A stretch of 64,000 nucleotides of DNA. Source: Duganella sp. BJB476 (GTDB lineage Bacteria > Pseudomonadota > Gammaproteobacteria > Burkholderiales > Burkholderiaceae_D). Shown here in pieces: positions 7,628 through 17,152 of the stretch (position 1 is the stretch's first letter; each line of letters opens with the position of its first letter). The stretch is taken from assembly GCF_003416895.1 (NCBI RefSeq), contig NZ_QVIO01000002.1, positions 310,001-374,000 of the forward strand, given 5' to 3'. The notes under the pieces were generated by a model. It had not been told where the DNA came from, searched no databases, and saw nothing but the letters and a program-made list of their open reading frames with translations. The position numbers were made by a program, and so were the translations under genes.

Positions 7628-9288
7628 TGCTGGCCTATGTGATGCTGTTCAAATGGATGCTGGCCAGCGTCAGCTGCCTGCTGGCCGGCGCGCTGGTGTG
7701 GGCGGTGCTGGTGGTCGCGCTGCGCCGCTGGCCGGCCTTGCTGCCGCGCCGCGCGCTCTGGCTGGCGGCGCAAGCCGTGACGGCCGGCGCCGCGTTGCTG
7801 GCGCTGCTGCCGCACAGCCCGCAGCAAAGCCTGGCGCCGACGGTGACGCTGAGCGCGGCCGAATCGTCGGCTATCCGCACCGGGCTGCCGGCGCTGGCGG
7901 GCGTGGCGCAGGATGGCGTATCGGCAGTCGACCGGCAAGGCGGCGCGGCAACCGGAGCAGCGGAACCGGATGCCGCAGCCGGCGATATCGATCCGCCTTC
8001 CCTCACCCTGCTCCTGCCCGCGCTGTGGACCTTGGTCTACGCCGCCGGCCTGGCGTGGATGCTGGCTCGCCGGCTGCGCGCGCGGCGCGTCTGGCGCGGC
8101 TTGCTGGCCACCTCGCAGCGCCTGTCGCCGCAGGATTTGCTGGCACACGGCGCGTTCGACAGCGCCCAATTGGCGGACATCGCCCGCCATCGCCTGACCG
8201 TGATGGAAACCGACGCCGCCATTTCGCCGATGCTGGTCGGCGTGCGGCGCCCGGTGCTGCTGCTGCCGCGCCACCTGCGCGGTTTCAGCACCGAGCAGCA
8301 GCACATGGTTATCGCCCACGAGCTGCACCACTGGCGTGCGCGCGATCCGCTGTGCCTGGGCGTAGCGGCCTTGCTGCAGACGGTGTTCTGGTTCAATCCG
8401 GCGCTGCGCTGGATGAACGCGAAAATGGAATGGGCGCTGGAACTGATCTGCGACCAGCGCGTGCTGGCGGGCCGTCCGCAACAGCAGCGCAAACAGTACG
8501 CCGCCGCCCTGCTGCTGCAATGGAAAGCGCAAACGGCCGCCATGCCGACCGGCGGCGTGGCCTTCGGCGGCATCGACGGCGCCACAGCCGCCGCGCGTAT
8601 CCGCCAGATGCAGCAGGCAGCACTGCCGGTGCTGAGCAGCGCGGTCGCCTGGAGCATCGCCGCGTTGATGATCGCCGTACTGGCCGGCGGCGCCATGCTG
8701 CAACCGGCGGTGGCGTTCAACACCGGCCAGCAGCCGTACGCAGTGCCAGTCCCGGCGCAAGTCCCGCCTCCGGCTGCGGCATCGATTGAGGCCGCGCCTG
8801 AAGCTCCGGCTGCCACGGAAGCCAAACCCTCGCCCGCCGACGCACACTGGCGCTACCCGCTGGACAAGATGCGCGTCACCGGTCTGTTCGGCGTGCGCCG
8901 CACCGTGCTGGTGACGCCGCACAAAGGCATTGACATCGCGGCGCCGGCTGGCACGCCGGTGCATGCGGTGGCTGGCGGCGTAGTCGTCAGCGCCGGCGTG
9001 CTGACCGAGAACGGCGGCCGCTACGGAAAAACGGTGATCCTCCAGCACGGAGCGCAACGCACCCTGTACGCCCACCTGACCAGCATGAACGTCAAAGCCG
9101 GCGCCACGGTGGAAGCCGGACAGCAGATCGGCACCGTCGGCGAAACCGGTTTCGCCACCGGTCCGCACCTGCACTTCGAAGTCCGGCAGGACGAGGAATT
9201 CATCAACCCTGCCACCAAGCTGGCCAACCTGGACGCCTACACCACCAAACGCGCCTTGCGCCTGCGCCAACAGCAGCAAGGCTACTAA
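7624..9288 (+). CDS. M56 (BlaR1-like) membrane protease fused to M23 peptidoglycan endopeptidase
   Basis: 554 residues from ATG 7624, overlapping the repressor stop. Membrane helices lie at about 5-35, 40-65, 125-145 and 340-370. The M56 zinc motif HELHH is at 232-236, followed by the family segment FNPALRWMNAKMEWALELICD. After the last helix and a Pro/Ala-rich linker comes an M23/LytM domain with HKGID (ligands H433 and D437), YAHLTS, and HLHFE (H515, H517), so its zinc site looks complete. In BlaR1 this periplasmic position holds the penicillin-sensing domain. Here a lysostaphin-type peptidase takes its place, suggesting a sensor or effector of cell-wall state. Cytosolic HELHH cleavage of the adjacent repressor is the expected mechanism, by family knowledge. 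Confidence 0.87.
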   Translation: MMLAYVMLFKWMLASVSCLLAGALVWAVLVVALRRWPALLPRRALWLAAQAVTAGAALLALLPHSPQQSLAPTVTLSAAESSAIRTGLPALAGVAQDGVSAVDRQGGAATGAAEPDAAAGDIDPPSLTLLLPALWTLVYAAGLAWMLARRLRARRVWRGLLATSQRLSPQDLLAHGAFDSAQLADIARHRLTVMETDAAISPMLVGVRRPVLLLPRHLRGFSTEQQHMVIAHELHHWRARDPLCLGVAALLQTVFWFNPALRWMNAKMEWALELICDQRVLAGRPQQQRKQYAAALLLQWKAQTAAMPTGGVAFGGIDGATAAARIRQMQQAALPVLSSAVAWSIAALMIAVLAGGAMLQPAVAFNTGQQPYAVPVPAQVPPPAAASIEAAPEAPAATEAKPSPADAHWRYPLDKMRVTGLFGVRRTVLVTPHKGIDIAAPAGTPVHAVAGGVVVSAGVLTENGGRYGKTVILQHGAQRTLYAHLTSMNVKAGATVEAGQQIGTVGETGFATGPHLHFEVRQDEEFINPATKLANLDAYTTKRALRLRQQQQGY

Positions 9289-9312
9289 ACCCACGCCACC
9301 GATGTCCACCAG

Positions 9313-9334
9313 GCCGCAGCCTCCACGCTGCGGC
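9313..9334. terminator. Intergenic hairpin after the M56/M23 gene
   Basis: GCCGCAGC pairs with GCTGCGGC over 8 bp, with a 6-base loop. No T-run follows, so it may be an attenuator or an mRNA-stability element between the peptidase and the receptor gene rather than a strong terminator. Confidence 0.4.
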
Positions 9335-9375
9335 AAGGGGGACTGTCGCCCGCGTTTTTGAAAACAAGGAAGAAT

Positions 9376-11505
9376 ATGCAGCCACACCATATCGCCGCCA
9401 GCCTGCTATTGATCGCCGCCAGCGCGCATGCCGCCGACAGCGAGCCGCAGCAAGTGAAAGTCAGCGGCCAGCGCGCCGACCAGCGCCAGCGCGAAACCAC
9501 CACCAGCATCGTGGTCGACCACGACGAGATCATGCGCCAGGGCGACCAGACGCTGGCCGATGTGCTGAAACGCCTGCCCGGCATCAGCATCACCGGCGTG
9601 CCCGGACGGGGCGGCACGATCAGCATGCGCGGCCTGGGCAACGGCTACACGCAGATCATGCTGAATGGCGAACCGGTAGCGGCGGGCTTCTCGCTGGACG
9701 CCTTAGAACCCGAGACGATCGAGCGCATCGAGATCATGCGCAGCGCCACGGCTGAATTCAGCAACCAGGCGGTCGCCGGCGCGATCAACATCATCCTGAA
9801 GAAGACCGTCAAACGCGGCCAGCGCGCGTTCAGCGCCAGCCTCGCGCGGCAGGCGGGCGTCGATACGCCCGCGCTGTCGGCGACGTTGTCGGACCAGGAC
9901 GGCCGCCTGGCCTACAGCCTGGCCGCGACGCTCACCCACAAGCGCAGCGAAGCGCCGTTCACCGATCTGGAAGAACGCCGCGACGCCACCGGCGCCGTCC
10001 TCGAACAGCGCCGCACGCAGAAGACCGAATCCGGCCATACCGACGCGTTAACCCTCGCGCCGCGCCTGAACTGGACGCTGACCGGCGGCGACACGCTGAC
10101 CTGGACAGGCTTCGCCAATCTGCGCCGCGTCGACAACGTCCACGGCGAGAACGAAACGGCGCTCATCGGCCCGCACAGCGAGTACCCGCGCAGCGTCGCC
10201 AACTTCGTCGCCAATTTCGCCATGCTGCGCAGCGACCTGAATTGGACGCACCTGCTGGAGAGCGGCGCCAAACTGGAGACCAAACTGGGCGCGAGCAGCA
10301 ACCGCCGCAGCGGCACTTTCGACTTCAACGGCATGGACAGCGACGGTAAGCCATCGGGCCGCCACCACGTCGACTCCGGGCCGTCGGAAACCAGCGTCAC
10401 GATCAGCGGCACCTATCGCCACCCGGTCGGCGAGCGCCATGCGATCGCGCTGGGCTGGGATGCCAGCCGCGCCGCACGCAGCGAAGACCGCAACGAAACC
10501 CTGTTCGACGCCAGCGGTGCGCAGACCGGCGGCAGCAACGCTGACTATCGCGCCAACGTCAACCGCCTGGCCTTGTTCGCGCAGGACGAATGGCAGGTCA
10601 CACCGCACTATTCCCTGTACCTGGGCCTGCGCCACGAACGCCTGAGCACCGCCAGCCGCGCGGAAGCCGCCAACGCGCCGGACGCGCTGGACCTGCGCTC
10701 GCAGGTATGGAGCCCTTCGCTGCAATCGCGCTACGAGTTGCCGAACAAGGATGTGCTGCGCTTGGCCATCAGCCGCACCTACAAGGCGCCGCCGCTGGTC
10801 AAGCTGGTGCCGCGCCGCTACACCAACGACAACAACAATAACGAAACCAATCCCGATGAACAGGGCAATCCCAATCTGCGGCCGGAGCTGGCCTGGGGCA
10901 TGGACGCGGCTTACGAACACTATCTCGGCGCGGGGGCGCTGCTCAGCGCCAGCACCTATGTGCGGCGCATCCGCGACGTGACCTTGACCCGTTTGTTCCA
11001 GCAGGACGGCGAATGGGTCGAAGCGCCCTTCAACAGCGGCAACGCCAGCGTGCGCGGGATCGAGCTGGAAGCCAAGCTGCCGCTGTCGCCCAAGCTGGAC
11101 CTGCGCGCCAACCTGGCCCGCAACTGGTCGCGGGTGGACAGCGTGCCGGGGCCGGACAACCGCCTGGAAAACCAGGTGCCGTTCACGGCAAACCTGGGTG
11201 CCGACTATCGCCTGCCCGGCGCGGCGTGGACCTTCGGCGGTAACCTGAACTACCAGGCCGGCGGCCCGGTGCGGCAATCGGCGCTGGTGCAAATGAACAC
11301 CAGCCCGAAACGCGAGCTGGATCTGTATGGGCTGTGGAAGATGGATGCGAAGACGCAGTTCCGCATCTCGGCCAGCAACCTGCTGCGCCAGCAGTCCAGC
11401 GAATCGCACGAATACGTCAATGAAGACGGCCGCGGCCGCCGCTACCGCATCTCGCAAACGCCGACCAGCGCCACGCTGCGCATCCTGCTGGAGCATCAAC
11501 TTTGA
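9376..11505 (+). CDS. TonB-dependent outer-membrane receptor
   Basis: About 709 residues from ATG 9376; the upstream in-frame ATG 9358 lacks a ribosome site, whereas AAGGAAG precedes 9376. A signal peptide (HIAASLLLIAASAHA) is followed by a plug domain (DVLKRLPGISITGVPGRGG, SMRGLGNGYTQIMLNGEP) and a beta-barrel ending in LRILLEHQL. Substrate is unknown: there is no Fur-like site upstream, and the gene follows the repressor-protease pair in the same direction, so it could belong to that regulon. The NDNNNNETNPDEQGNPNLRPE loop is typical of the barrel. Family is certain, cargo is not. Confidence 0.9.
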   Translation: MQPHHIAASLLLIAASAHAADSEPQQVKVSGQRADQRQRETTTSIVVDHDEIMRQGDQTLADVLKRLPGISITGVPGRGGTISMRGLGNGYTQIMLNGEPVAAGFSLDALEPETIERIEIMRSATAEFSNQAVAGAINIILKKTVKRGQRAFSASLARQAGVDTPALSATLSDQDGRLAYSLAATLTHKRSEAPFTDLEERRDATGAVLEQRRTQKTESGHTDALTLAPRLNWTLTGGDTLTWTGFANLRRVDNVHGENETALIGPHSEYPRSVANFVANFAMLRSDLNWTHLLESGAKLETKLGASSNRRSGTFDFNGMDSDGKPSGRHHVDSGPSETSVTISGTYRHPVGERHAIALGWDASRAARSEDRNETLFDASGAQTGGSNADYRANVNRLALFAQDEWQVTPHYSLYLGLRHERLSTASRAEAANAPDALDLRSQVWSPSLQSRYELPNKDVLRLAISRTYKAPPLVKLVPRRYTNDNNNNETNPDEQGNPNLRPELAWGMDAAYEHYLGAGALLSASTYVRRIRDVTLTRLFQQDGEWVEAPFNSGNASVRGIELEAKLPLSPKLDLRANLARNWSRVDSVPGPDNRLENQVPFTANLGADYRLPGAAWTFGGNLNYQAGGPVRQSALVQMNTSPKRELDLYGLWKMDAKTQFRISASNLLRQQSSESHEYVNEDGRGRRYRISQTPTSATLRILLEHQL

Positions 11506-11519
11506 ACGGATATCGACCA

Positions 11520-12629
11520 ATGAGAAACAACCATATCGACACCCTGCGCGGCGTCGCCATCCTGTGCGTGCTGGTGCTGCACTTTACGCTGGCCTACGGC
11601 TTGAAAAATAGCCCGCTGGGCGACATCCTGCCAACCTGGCTATTGCGCGCGGCGCTACAGGGCAACTTCGGCGTGACGATGTTCTTCACCGTATCCGGCT
11701 ATCTGATCACATCGACATCGCTGCGCCGCTGGGGCAGCCTGGCGCAGATCGATATCCGTACATTCTATTTATACCGTTTCGCGCGCATCATGCCTTGCCT
11801 GCTGCTGGCGTTGGCGATCATCGTGGTATTGGGCAGCTTTGACGTGCCGTTCTTCTCCAACTCGGACGGCGACGTGGACCGGCCGGCCAGCTACTTCTTC
11901 GTCGCCGCCGGTTCGGTGCTGACGTTCTGGCACAACCAGCTGATGCAAACCGCCGGCTACTTCAACTACTGCCTCAATGTGTACTGGTCGCTGTCGGTCG
12001 AGGAGATGTTCTACCTGCTGCTGCCCTTGTCATGCCTGCTGTTGCGCCGCAACTGGCTGATCGTACTGCTGTGCTGCGCGGCCATCGTCGCCGGGCCGGT
12101 TTATCGCAGCCAGCATACCGACAACGAGATTTATTTCATGTACGGCTACCTTGCCTGCTTCGACGCCATCGCCATCGGCTGCCTGACGGCGATGCTGGCG
12201 CAGCGCGAAGTGCCGAACGCGCGCCAGGGACGCGTGCTGCGCATCGCCGCCGGCGTCGCGCTGGCGGCGCTGTACCTGCGCGGCATCGAAAGCCACGAGG
12301 TGTTCGGCTTCACGCTAGTTGCGCTGGCGAGCGGGGTTTTCCTGCTGGGCAGTTCGGCGCAAGCGCCGGCGGCGCAGCGCACGCCGCGCTGGTCGCTGTT
12401 GCGCTGGTTCGGCCAGCACAGCTACGAAATCTACCTGTTCCACATCATCGTCCTGGCGGCCATGCGCAACGTGGTGGACAAAGTGCACCTGAGCTACGGC
12501 GCCAGGCTGCCCTGTCTGCTGCTGTTCCTGTGCCTGACGGCGCTGGCCGCCGCCCTGGTCGCCCGCTACGTCTCCGAACCGGCCAACGCCGCCCTGCGCC
12601 GCCGATCACCTGGTGAACGTTACGCGTAA
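11520..12629 (+). CDS. Acyltransferase-3 family membrane protein
   Basis: 369 residues from ATG 11520; a TTG at 11502 overlapping the receptor stop is an alternative start. The N-terminal motif NNHIDTLRGVAILCVLVLHF carries the family's conserved Arg and His. About ten hydrophobic helices follow, with the TVSGYLI and YWSLSVEEMFYLLLPL signatures and a late QHSYEIYLFHIIVL segment. Members acylate surface sugars such as O-antigen, Nod factor or peptidoglycan from the inner membrane. It follows the TonB receptor by 14 bases and is probably cotranscribed. Confidence 0.88.
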   Translation: MRNNHIDTLRGVAILCVLVLHFTLAYGLKNSPLGDILPTWLLRAALQGNFGVTMFFTVSGYLITSTSLRRWGSLAQIDIRTFYLYRFARIMPCLLLALAIIVVLGSFDVPFFSNSDGDVDRPASYFFVAAGSVLTFWHNQLMQTAGYFNYCLNVYWSLSVEEMFYLLLPLSCLLLRRNWLIVLLCCAAIVAGPVYRSQHTDNEIYFMYGYLACFDAIAIGCLTAMLAQREVPNARQGRVLRIAAGVALAALYLRGIESHEVFGFTLVALASGVFLLGSSAQAPAAQRTPRWSLLRWFGQHSYEIYLFHIIVLAAMRNVVDKVHLSYGARLPCLLLFLCLTALAAALVARYVSEPANAALRRRSPGERYA

Positions 12630-12694
12630 TGAAATAGACGGCGGCCGTCGTCAGTTTCCATCGGCGTAGCGCCTGCTGTGGTATGGTTCGGTTT

Positions 12695-13816
12695 ATGACG
12701 CAAGCACAAATTCAACCTTGGCAACAATCGTATAAACCGTATAAACGCTGCATGGTACTGGGCGGGGGCGGTTTCCGTTTCGGCATCTACATCGGCATGT
12801 ACGCCGCGCTGCGGCAGGCCGGCCGCGCTCCCGATGTGCTGCTGGCCAGCTGCGGTGGCGCGATCGCCGCCACCATCATCCACAACCTGCCCGACCCGGA
12901 AGCGCAGCGCGCCTGGCTGTCGTCGCCGGAGATGTACCAGTTCTGGTGCAGCCTGAAATCGACCCAGCGCGCGGACCTGATGGGCAGCTTGATGCGCGCC
13001 GCCAAGCGCAAGCTGTCGACCGCCAGGGCGCCGGTGATCCCCGACCTGTTCGGCGATTATCTATTCGAGATCCCGCCGCAGCTGCCCTTCCCGCCCGCCA
13101 CCGGCACGCCGGAAGTGGATGTGGCCATCATCGGCGGCAAGCTGCTGTTCGACGAATCGGACGTCGGCCAGCCGCGCGCGGGACGCAAGCTGTTTGCGCA
13201 AACGGTGTTCTGCGGCGAACAGGCGGCGGCGCTGCTGCACAACATGCAGTCGCCGCTGAGCGACGCCCGCTGGGGCCAGCATGCGGTCGCGCAGGACTTG
13301 CTGGTCGACGGCAGCGTGCCGCTGACCGACGCCGCCCGCATCTCCATCGCCGACATGATCTACTTCCGCTGCCAGCAGCATCGCGGCCAGGAATACATCG
13401 GCGGCGTGCTGGATCTGTTCCCGGTGGAGATTGCACGCCGGCTGGGCGCGGAAGTCGTCATGGAATTCAAGGAGGCGTTCGACCAGGTGTTTGCGATCCC
13501 CGCCTGGCGTTCGGTGCTGGGCATCGACGGCAACGCGCGCCTGCGCTACGCCAACATCCACCTGGCCGACATGCGCATCGATACCTCGGACGTATCGCTG
13601 GTGCTGGCCAAGCAGCAGTTGCAGCAAAAGCTGGACTGGCGCCGCAACCGCATCGAGCTGGCGATGCCGCCGACCTACGACACCTTCGTCCAGCACATGA
13701 ACGACCAGTGGCAGTACGGCTACGACCGCGCGACAGAGGCGCTGGCGCACCCGCCGGGCAAGCATCCGGCGATCCGCCGCTCCACGCGCTACAGCAAGCC
13801 GCTGCGCAGCGTGTGA
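12695..13816 (+). CDS. Patatin-like phospholipase domain protein
   Basis: 373 residues from ATG 12695; 12683 is an alternative start. The oxyanion loop LGGGGFRFGIYIG begins near 21. The nucleophile elbow reads LASCGG with S52, where patatins usually have G-X-S-X-G, so the first glycine is replaced. The partner Asp is in LLVDGSVPLTDAA. No signal peptide or membrane helix is seen. The acyl-hydrolase role is likely but unproven given the altered elbow. It stands about 65 bases downstream of the acyltransferase gene. Confidence 0.75.
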   Translation: MTQAQIQPWQQSYKPYKRCMVLGGGGFRFGIYIGMYAALRQAGRAPDVLLASCGGAIAATIIHNLPDPEAQRAWLSSPEMYQFWCSLKSTQRADLMGSLMRAAKRKLSTARAPVIPDLFGDYLFEIPPQLPFPPATGTPEVDVAIIGGKLLFDESDVGQPRAGRKLFAQTVFCGEQAAALLHNMQSPLSDARWGQHAVAQDLLVDGSVPLTDAARISIADMIYFRCQQHRGQEYIGGVLDLFPVEIARRLGAEVVMEFKEAFDQVFAIPAWRSVLGIDGNARLRYANIHLADMRIDTSDVSLVLAKQQLQQKLDWRRNRIELAMPPTYDTFVQHMNDQWQYGYDRATEALAHPPGKHPAIRRSTRYSKPLRSV

Positions 13817-15511
13817 TCAGTCGGAGGCCAGCACCTGGTGCAGCGACTGCACCGCCGCCGAGCCTTCGCCCACCGCCGCCGCCACCCGCTTGACCGATCC
13901 GCTGCGCACGTCGCCGACGGCGAAGATGCGCGGCCGGCTGGTTTCCAGGAAGTGCGGGCTACGCTCCAGTGGCCACGACGCCGCCGGCACCTGCGGCCCG
14001 GTCAACACGAAGTTCTTATCGTCCAGCGCCACGCAATCGCCCAGCCAGGCGGTGTTCGGCTCGGCGCCGAGGAACAGGAACAGATGGCGCGCCGGCGCGG
14101 TCTTCACCTCGCCGCCGGCCGTTTGCCAGCAGATGTGTTCCAACTTGTCTTCGCCTTGCAGCTCGACGATCTGCTTGCGCGTGTGCAGTGTGATGTTGGG
14201 CGCGGCCTCGATGCGCTGGATCAGGTAGCGCGACATGCTGGCGGCCAGGCCGTCGGCGCGCACCACGATGTGCACGTGCTTCGCGTGCGCGGCCAGGAAC
14301 ACCGCAGCCTGTCCGGCCGAGTTGCCGCCGCCGACGATCACCACTTCCTCGTTGGCGCAGAAGGTGGCCTCCATGAACGAGGCGCTGTAGTAGACACCCC
14401 GGCCTTCAAAGCGCTCCAGTCCCGGCAAGTCCGGCTTGCGATAGCGCGCGCCGGTGGCGACGACGATGGAACGGGCGCGCAGCCGCTCGCCGCTGTCGAT
14501 GGCGATCTCGAAATCCGGCCCCTCGCAATTGACTGAGCTGACGCGCACCGGCACCGCCACTTCGGCGCCGAACTTGCGCGCCTGCGACAGCCCGCGTCCG
14601 GCCAGGGCCTGGCCGGAAACGCCGGTCGGGAAGCCGAAATAGTTTTCGATCTTGGAGCTGGAGCCGGCCTGGCCGCCCGGCGCCTTGGAGTCGAGCACCG
14701 CCACGCTCAGTCCTTCCGACGCCGCATACACCGCGGCCGCCAATCCGGCCGGGCCGGCGCCGACCACCACCAGGTCGAAGGTGCGGCCGTCGATGTTGTC
14801 GGAACTGAGGCCGATGCCGTCGGCCACCTGGCGCAGGGTCGGCTGGCGCAGCACTTCGCCGGACGGCGTGACGACGGCCGGGATGTCGGCCTCGGTGACG
14901 CCGAAGCGTTCCATCAGCGCCGCCGTTTCGGTGTGCAGTTCGGTGTCGAAGTAGGCGGTGGGCTGGCCGTTGCGGGTCAGGAAGTGGCGCAGCACCAGCG
15001 TCGCCTGCGAATGGCGGGCGCCGAACACCACCACGCCACCGGCCTGGTCCTGCATGTAGGCCACGCGCCGCAGGATGTAGGCGCGCATGATGGTTTCGCT
15101 CAGCGCCGCTTCCGAGATTACCAGCGTGCGCAGCGATTCTTCGCTGATGACGATCATTTCGCTGTCGGCGATGGCGCGGCCGGTGGCGACGGCCGCGCGG
15201 CCGGCCAGCGTGCCCATCTCGCCGGTGAACATGCCGGGACCGTGGGTGCTGAGGATGGCCGTGCCGAGCGCCGAGGCGCGCTCGATCTCCAGCGCGCCGG
15301 TGATGATGACGTACATCGAAATGTGGCGGTCGCCCTGCTTGAACAGGATGTCGCCGGCCTTGAAGCTTTGCCGCTCGCCATAGCGGCTGAGCAGGTCGAA
15401 TTCGGCCGCGCTCAGCGTCGGCAATATCTGGTGCAGGCGATTGGCGATATCGGTCGATACCGCGATCGGGAGTTCGCCCTTGCCTCCCGCGGTTCTTGGT
15501 TCCATGCCCAT
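13817..15511 (-). CDS. cNMP-binding domain fused to thioredoxin-reductase-like FAD oxidoreductase
   Basis: 564 residues. The first 150 form a cyclic-nucleotide-binding domain (FKAGDILFKQGDRHISMYVIITGALE, GMFTGEMGTLAG). Residues about 160-225 look like a degenerate glutaredoxin or thioredoxin fold. From about 245 there is a TrxR-type FAD/NAD(P)H module with VVVGAGPAGLAAAVYAASEG, GGQAGSSSKIENYFGFP, the NAD(P) loop VIVGGGNSAGQAA and the C-terminal IFAVGDVR. The redox-active CxxC of thioredoxin reductase is absent: the equivalent segment reads YSASFMEATFCANEE. It may be a nucleotide-gated oxidoreductase of unknown acceptor. It ends next to the convergent patatin gene with no gap. Confidence 0.85.
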   Translation of the reverse strand: MGMEPRTAGGKGELPIAVSTDIANRLHQILPTLSAAEFDLLSRYGERQSFKAGDILFKQGDRHISMYVIITGALEIERASALGTAILSTHGPGMFTGEMGTLAGRAAVATGRAIADSEMIVISEESLRTLVISEAALSETIMRAYILRRVAYMQDQAGGVVVFGARHSQATLVLRHFLTRNGQPTAYFDTELHTETAALMERFGVTEADIPAVVTPSGEVLRQPTLRQVADGIGLSSDNIDGRTFDLVVVGAGPAGLAAAVYAASEGLSVAVLDSKAPGGQAGSSSKIENYFGFPTGVSGQALAGRGLSQARKFGAEVAVPVRVSSVNCEGPDFEIAIDSGERLRARSIVVATGARYRKPDLPGLERFEGRGVYYSASFMEATFCANEEVVIVGGGNSAGQAAVFLAAHAKHVHIVVRADGLAASMSRYLIQRIEAAPNITLHTRKQIVELQGEDKLEHICWQTAGGEVKTAPARHLFLFLGAEPNTAWLGDCVALDDKNFVLTGPQVPAASWPLERSPHFLETSRPRIFAVGDVRSGSVKRVAAAVGEGSAAVQSLHQVLASD

Positions 15512-15571
15512 GCGTGTCCTCAGTCAGTATCCGCCCATGATAGCGCTAAACACGCAAGGCGACAGGCCGGG

Positions 15572-15919
15572 CTAGCGGCACAGCTGGTTCCAGTTTTGTT
15601 CGAACTCGGCCGGCGACACGTCCTGCGCCAGCAGGGTCAGGTCGCGCGCCACCGAGATGTAGCGCTGGTAGCCGATGTAGGTGCCGAAGGCGTCCTTGGC
15701 GTTAAACTCGCCGCACGTGGCGCCGCCCTTGCCGACCACCTGGTTGCGGAACATCGCCGACGACGGTTCGCGCACCTTTTCCTTCACATACTTCTCGCCC
15801 AAACTGGTCAGCGTCGCGGCTTCTTCTTGCCGCTTCTCCGCCGCGCTCTTGCCGCAGGCGGCCAACACGGCCATCAGCGCCAGCACCGCGACCCTGCGCG
15901 TGGTGTTAGCAAAATTCAT
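15572..15919 (-). CDS. Small lipoprotein of unknown function
   Basis: 115 residues with a lipoprotein signal ending in VLAACGK; Cys22 is the predicted lipidation site. The mature part is charged, with a helical KRQEEAATLTSLGEKYVKEK segment and two further cysteines that could form a disulfide. The segment VREPSSAMFRNQVV resembles short domains seen in other small proteobacterial lipoproteins, but I cannot name a family. It stands alone between the FAD protein and the asparaginase gene, and is probably periplasmic and membrane-anchored. Confidence 0.7.
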   Translation of the reverse strand: MNFANTTRRVAVLALMAVLAACGKSAAEKRQEEAATLTSLGEKYVKEKVREPSSAMFRNQVVGKGGATCGEFNAKDAFGTYIGYQRYISVARDLTLLAQDVSPAEFEQNWNQLCR

Positions 15920-16063
15920 AATATTTCTCTTTTTTAATTTTCTTACAGCAATTATCTATGCAAACATGATCTCACACCACCCATAACGCGGCAACGGTGC
16001 GCATTGTTGACAGCCGGGCTATTTGTTACTATCTCAAGCTTTAGAACCAGATCAGGAGATCGC

Positions 16064-17152
16064 ATGACCCACCCTATGCCCGCACGGTTCCTCAAGGCAG
16101 TGTTAGCCTGCGCAATGTTGCTTAGTGCCTATGCCGGGGCAGCAGAAAAGGCCGCAGCTCCGCTGGCCCATGTCACCATCCTGGCCACCGGCGGCACCAT
16201 CGCCGGCAGCGGCGCCACCAGCACCACCACGGTCGGCTACACCGCCGCCACGGTCGGTGTCGAGCGCCTGATCCAGGCCGTGCCGGAACTGGCCAAGGTG
16301 GCCCAGGTCAAGGGTGAGCAAGTGTTCCAGATCGCCAGCGAAAACATGAGCAACGAGCATTGGCTGACGCTGGCCAAGCGCGTCAACGTGCTGCTGGCCC
16401 AGCCTGATGTGGATGGCATCGTCATCACCCACGGCACCGACACGCTGGAAGAGACCGCCTACTTCCTGGACCTGGTCGTCAAGAGCAAGAAGCCGGTCGT
16501 GCTGGTCGGCGCCATGCGTCCGGGCACCGCGCTGTCGGCCGACGGTCCGATCAATCTGTACAACGCCGTGCTGCTGGCCGCCAGCCAGGAAGCCGTCGGC
16601 AAGGGCGTGCTGGTCGCGATGAACGACCAGATCCACGGCGCCCGCGACGTCACCAAGACCAACACCTCGACCCCGGACAGCTTCAAGACGCCGGAACTGG
16701 GCATGCTGGGCTACTTCCAGGGCAACAAGCCTTACTTCTACCATGCGTCGACCCGCAAGCACACGGTCGACACCGAGTTTGACATCAGCAAGCTGGACGC
16801 GCTGCCGCAGGTCGACATCGTCTACGGCTACGCCAACGTCAGCCCGGTCGCGTTGAATGCGCTGGTGGCCGCTGGCGCCAAGGGCATCATCCACGCCGGC
16901 GTCGGCGACGGCAGCCTGGCGTCCAAGGTCCTGCCTTCGCTGACCGCGGCCCGCAAGCAAGGTGTGCTGATCGTGCGCTCGGCCCGCGTCGGCCAGGGCA
17001 TCGTGGCCCGCAACGGCGAAGCCAACGACGATGAGCTGGACTTCGTGGTCTCCGATACGCTGAATGCGCAAAAGGCGCGCATCCTGCTGATGTTGGCCCT
17101 GACCAAGACCAGCGACAGCAAGGAAATCCAGCGCATGTTCTACACCTACTGA
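16064..17152 (+). CDS. ansB: Type II (periplasmic) L-asparaginase
   Basis: 362 residues from ATG 16064, which has CAGGAG 7 bases upstream; a longer reading from 16004 lacks this. A signal peptide (FLKAVLACAMLLSAYAGA) indicates export. The two catalytic signatures are present: TILATGGTIAGSG with the nucleophile Thr, and GIVITHGTDTLEETAYFL with the second Thr-Asp pair. The conserved SADGPINLYNAV segment follows. It hydrolyses asparagine, and often glutamine, to aspartate and ammonia in the periplasm. The gene is transcribed alone and its end overlaps the convergent flavin reductase gene by 7 bases. Confidence 0.94.
   Translation: MTHPMPARFLKAVLACAMLLSAYAGAAEKAAAPLAHVTILATGGTIAGSGATSTTTVGYTAATVGVERLIQAVPELAKVAQVKGEQVFQIASENMSNEHWLTLAKRVNVLLAQPDVDGIVITHGTDTLEETAYFLDLVVKSKKPVVLVGAMRPGTALSADGPINLYNAVLLAASQEAVGKGVLVAMNDQIHGARDVTKTNTSTPDSFKTPELGMLGYFQGNKPYFYHASTRKHTVDTEFDISKLDALPQVDIVYGYANVSPVALNALVAAGAKGIIHAGVGDGSLASKVLPSLTAARKQGVLIVRSARVGQGIVARNGEANDDELDFVVSDTLNAQKARILLMLALTKTSDSKEIQRMFYTY

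Noticed and set aside
9300..9357. Second BlaI-type operator before the TonB receptor.
   Set aside because: A TGTCGC half-site occurs but no inverted partner; only a GC hairpin is present.
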